64,000 nucleotides of DNA from RUG705 sp934101175 (GTDB lineage: Bacteria > Bacillota_I > Bacilli_A > RF39 > UBA660). A program made the translations under genes and the position numbers. The stretch's first letter is position 1. Every line of letters starts with the position of its first letter. This document shows positions 18,051 to 26,392 of the stretch, in pieces. The stretch lies in contig CAKOQC010000005.1 of NCBI GenBank assembly GCA_934101175.1, forward strand, positions 29,026-93,025, written 5' to 3'. Under the pieces are notes generated by a model that worked only from the letters and a program-made list of their open reading frames with translations, did not search any database and was not told the DNA's origin.

Positions 18051-18067
18051 TAAGGAGAGTGATAAAA

Positions 18068-19810
18068 ATGATAAATATTAAAGAAGATGCAAAATTAAGC
18101 GTAATGAATCATAGTTGTGCCCATTTATTAGCTCAAGCAGTTAAACATTTATATCCAAAAGCAATGTTTTGGGTAGGACCAGTAATTGATAGTGGATTCT
18201 ATTATGATATCGATTTAGGAGACGAAGTAATTAAGGAAGAAGACCTAGAAAAAATTGAAAAAGAAATGAAAAAGATTGCCAAAGATGGTAAAAGAATTAT
18301 TCGTCATGAAATATCTAAGCCAGAAGCACTAGAAATGTTTAAAGATGATCCATACAAAATAGATTTAATTAATCGTATGGACGAAGAAGATACAGTTATA
18401 AGTTGTTATTCTCAAGGCGATTTTACTGATTTATGCCGTGGTCCACATGTAGATACTGTTAAAGAATTAAAATACTTCAAACTTCTAAAAGTAAGTGGTG
18501 CTTATTGGAAGGGTGATGCTAACAATAAAATGCTTCAAAGAATTTATGGAGTATGCTTTGATACAGAAGAAGGATTAAAAGAGTACTTAGATTTACTAGA
18601 AGAAGCCAAAAAAAGAGATCACAAAAAGCTTGGCAAAGAGTTAGAATTATTCATGATTAGTGAATATGGTCCAGGATTTCCATTCTTCTTACCTAAAGGT
18701 ATGATTCTTCGTAATGAACTAGAAAATTTCTGGTATAAAGAACATACAAAAGAAGGATATGACTTTGTAAAAACTCCAATTATGCTTAACAAGGAGTTAT
18801 GGGAAATATCAGGACACTGGTATAATTATAGAGAAAATATGTATACATCAGAAATAGATGAAAAAACTTTTGCTATTAAGCCAATGAACTGCCCAGGCGG
18901 AATGTTAGTATACAAAAATAGTCTTCATTCATATAAAGATTTACCTCTTAGAATAGGAGAACTTGGCCAAGTACATAGACATGAAGCTAGTGGCGCATTA
19001 AACGGATTGTTTAGAGTTAGAACTTTCACTCAAGATGATGCTCATATCTTTATGCGTGAAGATCAGATCGAAAGTGAAATTGTTAGACTAATAAACTTTA
19101 TTGATAGAATGTATAAAATATTTGGACTTACTTATGATATTGAATTATCTACAAGACCAGAAGAAAAATATATTGGATCAATAGAAATATGGAATAAATC
19201 AGAAGCTATTTTGGAAAAAGCTTGCCACGAAGCAGGACACGATTGTAAGATAAATCCTGGAGATGGCGCTTTCTATGGACCTAAACTAGATTTTCATATC
19301 AAAGATTCTTTAGGAAGAGTATGGCAATGTGGTACAATACAACTAGATATGAACTTACCAGAAAGATTTGATTTAACGTACATAGATGCTGATGGTAGTA
19401 AGAAAAGACCAATTATGTTACATCGTGTAATCTATGGTTCTATTGAAAGATTTATTGGTATTTTAATTGAACACTATGCTGGTGCATTTCCTACATGGTT
19501 AAGCCCTGTACAAGTAAATATTATTCCTGTTAATAATGAATATCATTTAGAATATGCTAAGAAGATTATGAATAAATTAAAAGAAATGGATATTAGATGT
19601 GAATTAGATGACCGTGATGAAAAACTAGGATATAAGATAAGAGAAAGTCAAACTAAAAAAATTCCTTATACCTTAGTACTTGGAGATAATGAAATGAAAG
19701 AAGATATGATTACTTATCGTAAACACGGAGATAAAGACTCAGTAACATTAAAAGTATCTGAATTTATTGATTTAATTACAGAAGAAATAGCTACAAAAGG
19801 TGCAAAATAA
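18068..19810 (+). CDS. thrS: threonyl-tRNA synthetase lacking the TGS domain
   Basis: This class II synthetase has an editing domain. The protein is 580 residues from the ATG at 18068, which has AAGGAGAG upstream. The frame extends to 18008, but that part overlaps the T-box terminator. The protein starts almost directly with the editing domain (HSCAHLLAQAV and later DLCRGPHVD, the His/Cys site intact). The usual N-terminal TGS domain of about 60 residues is missing. The catalytic core has motif 2 (HRHEASGALNGLFRVR), the zinc ligands and motif 3 (HRVIYGSIERFIGILIEH), followed by the anticodon-binding domain. Confidence 0.96.
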   Translation: MINIKEDAKLSVMNHSCAHLLAQAVKHLYPKAMFWVGPVIDSGFYYDIDLGDEVIKEEDLEKIEKEMKKIAKDGKRIIRHEISKPEALEMFKDDPYKIDLINRMDEEDTVISCYSQGDFTDLCRGPHVDTVKELKYFKLLKVSGAYWKGDANNKMLQRIYGVCFDTEEGLKEYLDLLEEAKKRDHKKLGKELELFMISEYGPGFPFFLPKGMILRNELENFWYKEHTKEGYDFVKTPIMLNKELWEISGHWYNYRENMYTSEIDEKTFAIKPMNCPGGMLVYKNSLHSYKDLPLRIGELGQVHRHEASGALNGLFRVRTFTQDDAHIFMREDQIESEIVRLINFIDRMYKIFGLTYDIELSTRPEEKYIGSIEIWNKSEAILEKACHEAGHDCKINPGDGAFYGPKLDFHIKDSLGRVWQCGTIQLDMNLPERFDLTYIDADGSKKRPIMLHRVIYGSIERFIGILIEHYAGAFPTWLSPVQVNIIPVNNEYHLEYAKKIMNKLKEMDIRCELDDRDEKLGYKIRESQTKKIPYTLVLGDNEMKEDMITYRKHGDKDSVTLKVSEFIDLITEEIATKGAK

Positions 19811-19839
19811 TGCATCTTTTTTAAATAGCTAAAATGGAC

Positions 19840-19868
19840 TTGTAAATAATATAGATGTATGTTATAAT
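19840..19868 (+). promoter_or_regulatory. promoter of pilin-like gene
   Basis: The boxes are TTGTAA (19840-19845), 17 bases, TATAAT (19863-19868). GAGGTGA lies upstream of the ATG at 19908. Confidence 0.6.
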
Positions 19869-19907
19869 TCATTTAAGATAAGAAAGTATCGAGGTGAATT
19901 TATTATA

Positions 19908-21320
19908 ATGAAATTAAAAAAGAAAAATAATATATTTGGTTTTACTTTAACAGAACTATTAGCATCAATCTTAGTATTGGCTATTATTTGCTCAATTACT
20001 ATTTATACTGCTGTTAATGTCGTTAAAAGTTCTAAAGAAAAGTCATATCAAGTAACTAAAAATGAAGTTAAAAAGAATGCTAATCAATACTTAACAGAAA
20101 ATAATGAAAGATTAGTCTTTATACCAGTTAGTACTGATGCAAATGGAAATAGCACAGGAACTGTTGAATATCAATGTATTACAGTTCAAAATTTAATAGA
20201 CTATGGCTATCTAGATAATAATGTTGTGAATTCAAATATTAGTGAAAAAGAGACGGTTAATAAAGAAGATTATATTTATATAGAAAAAGATATAAATACT
20301 AAAGCAATTATTAAAAGTGTCTATCCAGTAAGTGAAGAAAAAGATGCTGCCGATAGATGTGGACTAATTGTAAAAGGATTAGGAAATATTACTATTTCAT
20401 CAAATCCATCAATCAACAGTTGGAGCAAATCTAAAAATATAACAATATCTTATTCACTTAAGAATATCAATGATGTAAATAGCACTTATAATTATACTTA
20501 TAGTTATACTGGAAAAAGTTCATTAACAAGTGATAAAGGAAAACTTAAAACAATAAAAGTAACTTCTAATGGTACACTTACTGCTAATATTTTATACGAA
20601 AAAGATAGTAATCCATTAGAACAAAAGATAACCAAAATAGCAAAAATAGATAATGATAAACCAGTTATATCTTTAGTTAATAGTAATTCTAAAGAAACAA
20701 CTGTTAAAAAAAGTACAACAATTCCAATAAAAGTAACAGATAAAAGTAGTGGTGTTAATCTTGCAAGTTTTACCAAAGAAGACTTAGTAGTAAAAATAGG
20801 TAATGTTAATATTACAGATTTCACCCTAACAAATAAAAATAATGGAACTTATAATTTAAAAATTAATGATTTGAAAAATGCTGGAAAAGTAACAATCACA
20901 ATCGAAGCTAATAAAGTATTAGATAAAGTTGTTGATAGTACTAAAAATGGTAATGATAAGACTACTTTAAATCCTAACATTAAGTTTGATAACACTTATA
21001 AAGTAAAATATGATAACAATGGTGGAACAGGTTGCGGTACCATGACTGTGACTTATGACAAGACTTTTGGTGCTTCAGGTAATTTATGTGTTCCAACGAG
21101 AAGCGGATACACTTTCCAAGGATGGTATACAGCTGCAAATAATGGAACAAAAATAGAAAATAGTACAAAAGTAACAAAAGCTGCTGATCAAACAATATAT
21201 GCACATTGGAAAGAAAAGCCATCACCACCAAGTGGCGGTGGCGGCGGCGGATGTCAATGTTATGGTCCTGGAGGTTTCTGTTGTAATTGCGGGTATTGCG
21301 GTTGGCCGCAACAAAAATGA
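19908..21320 (+). CDS. type IV pilin-like protein with InlB-type repeat and Cys-rich tail
   Basis: This is a 470-residue surface protein. The N-terminus is a classic prepilin cleavage and methylation motif: a basic leader, then G/FTLTELLASI with Glu at position 5 of the mature protein, followed by a hydrophobic helix. A long Ser/Thr/Lys-rich beta region follows (about 60-360). An InlB B-repeat (Listeria-Bacteroides type) spans about 365-430 and ends in the characteristic Gly-Trp-Tyr and HWK motifs. The last 30 residues are a Gly run followed by six Cys in 20 residues. The Gly run is coded by an unusually GC-rich stretch near 21233-21250. Such a tail could be cross-linked or bind metal (inference). 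No prepilin peptidase is visible in the window. Confidence 0.78.
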   Translation: MKLKKKNNIFGFTLTELLASILVLAIICSITIYTAVNVVKSSKEKSYQVTKNEVKKNANQYLTENNERLVFIPVSTDANGNSTGTVEYQCITVQNLIDYGYLDNNVVNSNISEKETVNKEDYIYIEKDINTKAIIKSVYPVSEEKDAADRCGLIVKGLGNITISSNPSINSWSKSKNITISYSLKNINDVNSTYNYTYSYTGKSSLTSDKGKLKTIKVTSNGTLTANILYEKDSNPLEQKITKIAKIDNDKPVISLVNSNSKETTVKKSTTIPIKVTDKSSGVNLASFTKEDLVVKIGNVNITDFTLTNKNNGTYNLKINDLKNAGKVTITIEANKVLDKVVDSTKNGNDKTTLNPNIKFDNTYKVKYDNNGGTGCGTMTVTYDKTFGASGNLCVPTRSGYTFQGWYTAANNGTKIENSTKVTKAADQTIYAHWKEKPSPPSGGGGGGCQCYGPGGFCCNCGYCGWPQQK

Positions 21321-21336
21321 TTGGATGTGAAAAGTT

Positions 21337-21897
21337 ATGACTCAAAAGAATCTTAGAAAAATATTATATGTATTAATAGCGATAGTTGTTGTTATCTTAA
21401 TATATCTTACCATATCATATATAAAAAATTATCAAAAACCAACTTCTGGAAAGGACAATAATGATATTCCTGGTGAAACTGCAAAAATATATGAAGAACC
21501 AAGATATGGCTTTAAATATACAGTACCAAAAGATTTAACATATGAAACGTTTGATGAATATTACTTTAAAATAAGCAGTAAAGATGGTTGGTATGCACTG
21601 GCAACAATAGAACCAATGTCGATTAATAATCATAAGCCAATAGATGAGATATACAATGAATACATTGCAAATTTAAATAAAGAAGAAGAAATAGTTTATA
21701 AAGAAAGTTATTCTGATATTGAAATAGTCGGATATCAAAAAATAAATAATAAACAAATAGATTATCAAATGGTTACACCTTGGGATTACTGTTATCGTAT
21801 AGTGGTGTTTTACGAAACTGATGAGTTCTCATTTGAAAGCTTAAATGATGTAATATATTCATTATTAACTCCAGATTATGACACTGATAATGATTAA
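21337..21897 (+). CDS. membrane-anchored hypothetical protein
   Basis: I do not recognise this 186-residue protein. A basic N-terminus is followed by one transmembrane helix at about residues 10-29 (LYVLIAIVVVILIYLTI). The remaining region, likely extracellular, starts with EEPRYGFKYTVPKDLTYETF and resembles small lipoprotein-like beta domains (PsbP-like fold possible, weak). It starts 16 bases after the pilin-like gene, so co-transcription and a shared envelope role are likely. Confidence 0.6.
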   Translation: MTQKNLRKILYVLIAIVVVILIYLTISYIKNYQKPTSGKDNNDIPGETAKIYEEPRYGFKYTVPKDLTYETFDEYYFKISSKDGWYALATIEPMSINNHKPIDEIYNEYIANLNKEEEIVYKESYSDIEIVGYQKINNKQIDYQMVTPWDYCYRIVVFYETDEFSFESLNDVIYSLLTPDYDTDND

Positions 21898-22056
21898 CAA
21901 AAAAAGAGTATTAAATAATATGATGACCTTAAAAGAGTTATCATTATGAATTTAATATTCTTTTTACTTGAATTAAATAGTAAGTTAGTGCTTTAAAGTT
22001 GTAAAATTTGCGTAAAGTACCTAGTAAAAGAAAAAGATTGTGCTATAATTAATTTA

Positions 22057-22130
22057 AATGATAGTGATGGTAAACGTAAGAAAAATAAAATAGCAAAAAA
22101 TGGTAAAAATATCTCTATCATTAGGAGGTG
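22057..22130 (+). ncRNA. candidate structured leader RNA before the cohesin/dockerin gene
   Basis: AATGATAG (22057-22064) and CTATCATT (22115-22122) form a perfect closing stem, extendable by GA/TC. The 50-base A-rich interior holds two similar motifs, ATGGTAAACG and ATGGTAAAAA. A perfect AGGAGGTG follows the stem at 22123-22130 with no start codon next to it, while the real gene starts at 22180 with its own AGGAAGG. The window 21898-22056 holds a hairpin with T5 near 21900-21965 that probably ends the previous transcript, and a -10 element TATAAT near 22044. I could not match this RNA to a known riboswitch class. Confidence 0.35.
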
Positions 22131-22179
22131 TTATTTCAGGGGACACAAAATAAAATACAAAAAAAAAGGAAGGAAAAAA

Positions 22180-24537
22180 ATGAAAAAAATAGGAAAAAAA
22201 CTTAGTTATTTTACGAAAGTATTTTTAGTTTTAAGTCTATTATTTAGTAATTTATCTGGATTATCAGTAGTATTTGCTTATGAAACAAGCGATAGCTTAG
22301 TACTAGAAACTGAAAAGAACAATATAATTATTAAATATAATGATGAAATAGAAGATACTGCTAATGTAAGGGTAGAGATAAGTGAAAACTATACTTATTT
22401 AGGAGGAACAACTGAAACTCCTCTTACATCAACAAAGAGCACAGATGGTGCATCTTTGAAATCTACTGAAGGTGTAACTTATGTATCAAAAATGTTAAGT
22501 AATGTAATATTTGATGGTACATATAATCTAAATGTTTCATTGTATGATGAAGAAGATAATGAAATAGCTATATCTACATATCAAAAAGAAATAACTCATG
22601 ATAGTGGTTTAGCTATAAAAGTATATGACTCATCTTCAAATGAAATAATAAAAGATGAACAAGGCTTATATAACATTGATGGCGATGTTCAAATAAAATA
22701 TAATATTTTACCTGGAGGTCTAGATAAAAATGCTGAATATGTAGTTACATTCTCTGACGAAACAACTGCTAACTACACAGCTGAAGAACTAATTGGATAT
22801 GAATTTGCACTAGATAGACCATTAAAAGAAATTATATTTGGAGAATATACTGATATAATAAATCAAGAATTTAAATTAGTCGATTCAGAAGAAATAATTA
22901 CTGCTTCTGGTAGTGTTAGTTTTAAATATGGCGATTATACAGATAATGCTGATGCATTAAATGAAATAACTACTGATTTAGGATTGGATAATAAATATCT
23001 TTTCAGCTCAAATGATAAAGATGGCATTATGTATGTATACCCAAATAAAGATGAAGCATATTCAGTAAATGATTTATTTGCTATTCTAGACAAAGCAGTT
23101 GAAGAAACAACTATCAAGTATACTATTAGTAATGATGAAATAGCTGATTTAGAAGCTAACTATCAAGAATATCTTGCATCATTTACTGAAGAAAGTGAAG
23201 AAACACCATTAACAAAAGAGGAATATTATAAAGAAACATTTATTGATTCTTCAACAATGATTTCATTATCTACAGAAGATATTACTATAACATTTAAAGC
23301 TATTCTTCTTGGAGATATGAATGATGATTTAGTTATTGATGAATCAGATTTAGAAGAATTAACATCTCAAATAATAGGGAAAAATGAAGCTAACTTATTA
23401 AATGGAGATTTAAATTTAGATAGTACTCTTGATGTTAAAGATGCTATTAATTTATATCAAGCATATAAAAATAATATTTGGAATATAGAGTTAACCGAAG
23501 CAACCTCAACTACTGAAAAATCTCTTGAAGTTAAATCAGAAGATATTATTTCTGGAGATGAATTCACTGTTGAATATCTATTAAAAGTTACAGAAGACAA
23601 GCTAAATGGTTTAGCTGGAATGATTAATTATGATAAAGATTCATTAGAATTAGTAGACATAAAAACAGAGCTTAATTGGATTGGTAGTAATCATGATGGT
23701 AAGTTCTTATATCTAGGAGATGAAGTATTAACTGGTACTATTAATGAAAATCAAGAAATTAATCCAAATGAGTATGTTGCCATAACAATGACATTTAAAG
23801 CTTTAAAAGCTGGAACTAGTAAAATAAGTCTAACTGATAATGAAATGTTTGGATTAGATACAATTTATATTCTTGATGAAAGTGATTTATCTACTGAAGT
23901 AACTGTAAATACATCTTCAGATAACACATTATCAAGTTTACAAGTAGCAGGACAAGATATAGAACTTCAAGAAGATGTTTTAGAATATCAAATTACTGTT
24001 GAAAATGATGTAACATTACCAGATGTTAAAGCACTAACTAATAATGTAGCTGCAAGCATTACTGCAATTACTGCCCCTGAAGAATTAGCAGTAGGCGATA
24101 ACGAAATTATTATTACTGTAATGGCTGAAAATGGTAATGAACTAATATATAAAGTAATTGTTACAAGAAAAGAAGCACCAAAAGAAGAAACACCACAACA
24201 AGTTACATATCAAGAACCAACTAATGATAATAGCAATGACAATACTATTGATACTCCAACAACACCTGATGATGGAAAAAAAGATGATGACAATAAAACT
24301 ACTGAAGAAAAAGATGGAAAAGTATCAAGAATTATTATAATTATTCTTATCTTATTGGTAATTGCTGGATTAATTTATTTAATATTCAAAGATGAAGATG
24401 ATGATGAAACAAAGAAGGCTAATAAAGATATAAATAAGATGAAAAAAGAGCCAGTAACAAAGCCTATAGAGTCTAAGAATAATAAAATAAATAATTCTAG
24501 TAAAAAGACTAGTAACAATAAAAACAATAAGAAATAA
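22180..24537 (+). CDS. membrane-anchored surface protein with dockerin, cohesin-like and cadherin-like domains
   Basis: This is a 785-residue cell-surface protein. A signal peptide is followed by beta-rich N-terminal modules. A type I dockerin lies at about 378-430, with two Ca-binding loops starting GDMNDDLVIDESD and GDLNLDSTLDVKD. A cohesin-like beta-sandwich covers about 446-578 (containing LAGMINYDKDSLELV), and a cadherin-like beta-sandwich about 585-662 (ELIYKVIVTR). A Thr/Asp-rich linker, one transmembrane helix (about 717-735) and a Lys-rich cytoplasmic tail complete it. Cohesin and dockerin normally sit on different proteins and dock together; here they are in one chain. The role is probably surface assembly or adhesion next to the pilus genes (inference). 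Confidence 0.72.
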   Translation: MKKIGKKLSYFTKVFLVLSLLFSNLSGLSVVFAYETSDSLVLETEKNNIIIKYNDEIEDTANVRVEISENYTYLGGTTETPLTSTKSTDGASLKSTEGVTYVSKMLSNVIFDGTYNLNVSLYDEEDNEIAISTYQKEITHDSGLAIKVYDSSSNEIIKDEQGLYNIDGDVQIKYNILPGGLDKNAEYVVTFSDETTANYTAEELIGYEFALDRPLKEIIFGEYTDIINQEFKLVDSEEIITASGSVSFKYGDYTDNADALNEITTDLGLDNKYLFSSNDKDGIMYVYPNKDEAYSVNDLFAILDKAVEETTIKYTISNDEIADLEANYQEYLASFTEESEETPLTKEEYYKETFIDSSTMISLSTEDITITFKAILLGDMNDDLVIDESDLEELTSQIIGKNEANLLNGDLNLDSTLDVKDAINLYQAYKNNIWNIELTEATSTTEKSLEVKSEDIISGDEFTVEYLLKVTEDKLNGLAGMINYDKDSLELVDIKTELNWIGSNHDGKFLYLGDEVLTGTINENQEINPNEYVAITMTFKALKAGTSKISLTDNEMFGLDTIYILDESDLSTEVTVNTSSDNTLSSLQVAGQDIELQEDVLEYQITVENDVTLPDVKALTNNVAASITAITAPEELAVGDNEIIITVMAENGNELIYKVIVTRKEAPKEETPQQVTYQEPTNDNSNDNTIDTPTTPDDGKKDDDNKTTEEKDGKVSRIIIIILILLVIAGLIYLIFKDEDDDETKKANKDINKMKKEPVTKPIESKNNKINNSSKKTSNNKNNKK

Positions 24538-24545
24538 AAAATAGA

Positions 24546-24581
24546 AGAAAGAATTAACAAAAATTTAAATTCTTTCTTTTT
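24546..24581 (+). terminator. Rho-independent terminator
   Basis: AGAAAGAATT pairs with AATTCTTTCT, then a T run. It separates the surface-protein gene from the Tad operon. Confidence 0.8.
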
Positions 24582-24800
24582 ATATTGTCTTTTTCTTGTT
24601 ACTGAAAATAAATTCATAAAAAAAGAAAAAAATATATCGATAAACATATGTTCATGTGTTATATTTATGATGTTACTATAATTACTGATATTAATAGATA
24701 GTTTGAAAAAATATATTTGTTTCTATAAAAATGTCTTGATATTTTAATATTTAAAAAAATAAATGACAAGAATAGTTACAATAAAATTATTCAATTTTGT

Positions 24801-24829
24801 TTGCTTTTAGCCTAAGTTAATGATATAAT
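24801..24829 (+). promoter_or_regulatory. promoter of the Tad operon
   Basis: The boxes are TTGCTT (24801-24806), 17 bases, TATAAT (24824-24829). The preceding 24582-24800 is AT-rich and I see nothing else in it. Confidence 0.55.
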
Positions 24830-24858
24830 TATGATAATAGGAGTGGTAGGTGATACTA

Positions 24859-25191
24859 ATGAACAATAAAGGTCAAGCTTTAGTAGAATTTGTATTAATA
24901 TTACCAATATTTATCTTCATTATTTTTATAATCTATGATTTTGGAAAAATTTATAACTATAAAAATAGTTTAGAAAACAAAAGTAATGACATTATAACTT
25001 TATTCAAATCAGGCAAAACAGAAGAGAGTATTAAGTCTCTTTATCCAGATATAGAAATAAGTTTTACCAATGATGATGAATATTACAAGATAACTTGTAA
25101 AGATGAAATAGATATCATAACTCCAGGACTTGGAAAGGTGCTTGGAAATCCTTACATAATATCTGTAGAAAGGTATCTTCCAAATGAATAA
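24859..25191 (+). CDS. TadE-like pseudopilin
   Basis: This small membrane protein (110 residues) starts MNNKGQALVEF and continues into a hydrophobic helix. This is the usual form of TadE-type minor pilins in Gram-positives. I chose the ATG at 24859, with AGGTG about six bases upstream; an in-frame GTG at 24850 lies too close to that site. It is the first gene of a six-gene Tad locus, and its stop overlaps the next gene by eight bases. Processing would need a prepilin peptidase (TadV), which is not present here. Confidence 0.72.
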   Translation: MNNKGQALVEFVLILPIFIFIIFIIYDFGKIYNYKNSLENKSNDIITLFKSGKTEESIKSLYPDIEISFTNDDEYYKITCKDEIDIITPGLGKVLGNPYIISVERYLPNE

Positions 25192-25588
25192 TAAAGGTCA
25201 ATCATTAGTATTATTTACTTTATTAATTCCTATAACTATATTAATATTTGCCATGGTAGTAGATATCGCAAAAATGACTTTATTACGTGATGAAATAGAT
25301 CATATCAGTTATCTAGCTTTAGATTATGCTTTAGATAGTTACACTTCATCAAATTTAGATCTTAACACTGAAAATATAGATATTTCTAATAAAGTTAAAA
25401 AACTAATTCTAAAGAATCAATCAAATGTAGAACAAATACTAATTAAAAATACAGATAATTCAATATATTTGACAATAACATGCAAAGAAAAAATGTCTAT
25501 TTTTAAAAATATTAAAATTTTTACTATAGAATCAAATTATATAGGCTACCTAGAAGAAAATAAAAAAATTATTAAAAGGAATAAATAG
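25184..25588 (+). CDS. second TadE/TadF-like pseudopilin
   Basis: This 134-residue protein has an N-terminus like the previous gene (MNNKGQSLVLFTLLIP) and then one hydrophobic helix with VVDIAKM, typical of TadE/TadF minor pilins. The rest is probably extracellular and ends in a Lys-rich stretch. Overlap with the upstream gene indicates translational coupling. It is likely one half of a minor pilin pair at the pilus tip or base (inference from Tad systems). Confidence 0.68.
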   Translation: MNNKGQSLVLFTLLIPITILIFAMVVDIAKMTLLRDEIDHISYLALDYALDSYTSSNLDLNTENIDISNKVKKLILKNQSNVEQILIKNTDNSIYLTITCKEKMSIFKNIKIFTIESNYIGYLEENKKIIKRNK

Positions 25589-25597
25589 GAGGTAATT

Positions 25598-26392
25598 ATG
25601 AATCATAATGGAAAAATAATTACGATATCATCTGTTAAAGGCGGAGTAGGCAAGACAACACTAACATTAAATTTAGCAGGATTATATTTTCTAAATAAAA
25701 TGAAAGTATTAATAATAGATCTAGATTTATACGCTGGTGGTATTGCAACTTGTTTAAATATTGATAACAAAAAAGATATCTATATGCTAGTAGACAGTCT
25801 AAGTAATAATAAGTATGTAGAATTAAAAGATTATGTTACCTCATATAATAGTGGCATAGATATTTTAGCCAATCCTAAAGATCCACGTGATGTTAGCAAA
25901 ATAGAAAGCAAATATATTAATAAAATTTTCGAATTAGCAAAATTAGAATATGATGTAATCTTAATTGATACATCACATCTATTAGACGAAATATGTCTAA
26001 TGGCAGTAGATGCTTCATATATGAGTGCTTATGTAATTACTAATGATTTAGTAGATTTAAAAAATATGAAAACTCTTATTAGTATTTTTAATGAAATGCA
26101 AAAAACTAATTATAAAATAGTCCTAAATAATGCTAGAGATACTGGAAGAGATTATCTTAGTAATTTTGATATTAGAAATATGTTAAAAGCCAACGTTGAT
26201 TATACTATTTCAAAAAATTTCTACATTAAGAATATTGATAAATACGTTTTAAGGGGAGAAATTCTTACCTTAAATAAAACAATTACAATGTTTAATCAAA
26301 GTGATATAAATAATATGAATAAATTAGCTCTTTCTTTGATCAAGGAAGATAAGGAAGGAGAAAAACAAGATGACAGCAAAAAAGACGAATAA
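25598..26392 (+). CDS. TadZ/CpaE-like ParA family ATPase
   Basis: This is a 264-residue MinD/ParA-type ATPase. It has a deviant Walker A (VKGGVGKTTLTLN, about residues 13-25) and the switch region LIIDLDLYAGGI. Walker A' in DVILIDTSHLLDE is present. Proteins like this localise Tad secretion machinery to one cell site. AGGAGG precedes the ATG, nine bases after the upstream stop. It overlaps the start of tadA by 23 bases, so the two are coupled. Confidence 0.78.
   Translation: MNHNGKIITISSVKGGVGKTTLTLNLAGLYFLNKMKVLIIDLDLYAGGIATCLNIDNKKDIYMLVDSLSNNKYVELKDYVTSYNSGIDILANPKDPRDVSKIESKYINKIFELAKLEYDVILIDTSHLLDEICLMAVDASYMSAYVITNDLVDLKNMKTLISIFNEMQKTNYKIVLNNARDTGRDYLSNFDIRNMLKANVDYTISKNFYIKNIDKYVLRGEILTLNKTITMFNQSDINNMNKLALSLIKEDKEGEKQDDSKKDE

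Noticed and set aside
18008..18067. Upstream extension of thrS
   Set aside because: The region is the T-box terminator stem and T run; the ATG at 18068 has a proper ribosome site.
22057..22122. c-di-GMP-I (GEMM) riboswitch
   Set aside because: Motifs like GGTAAAC and AGCAAA are reminiscent, but the GAAA tetraloop hairpin and the ACGCAAAGCC block are missing.
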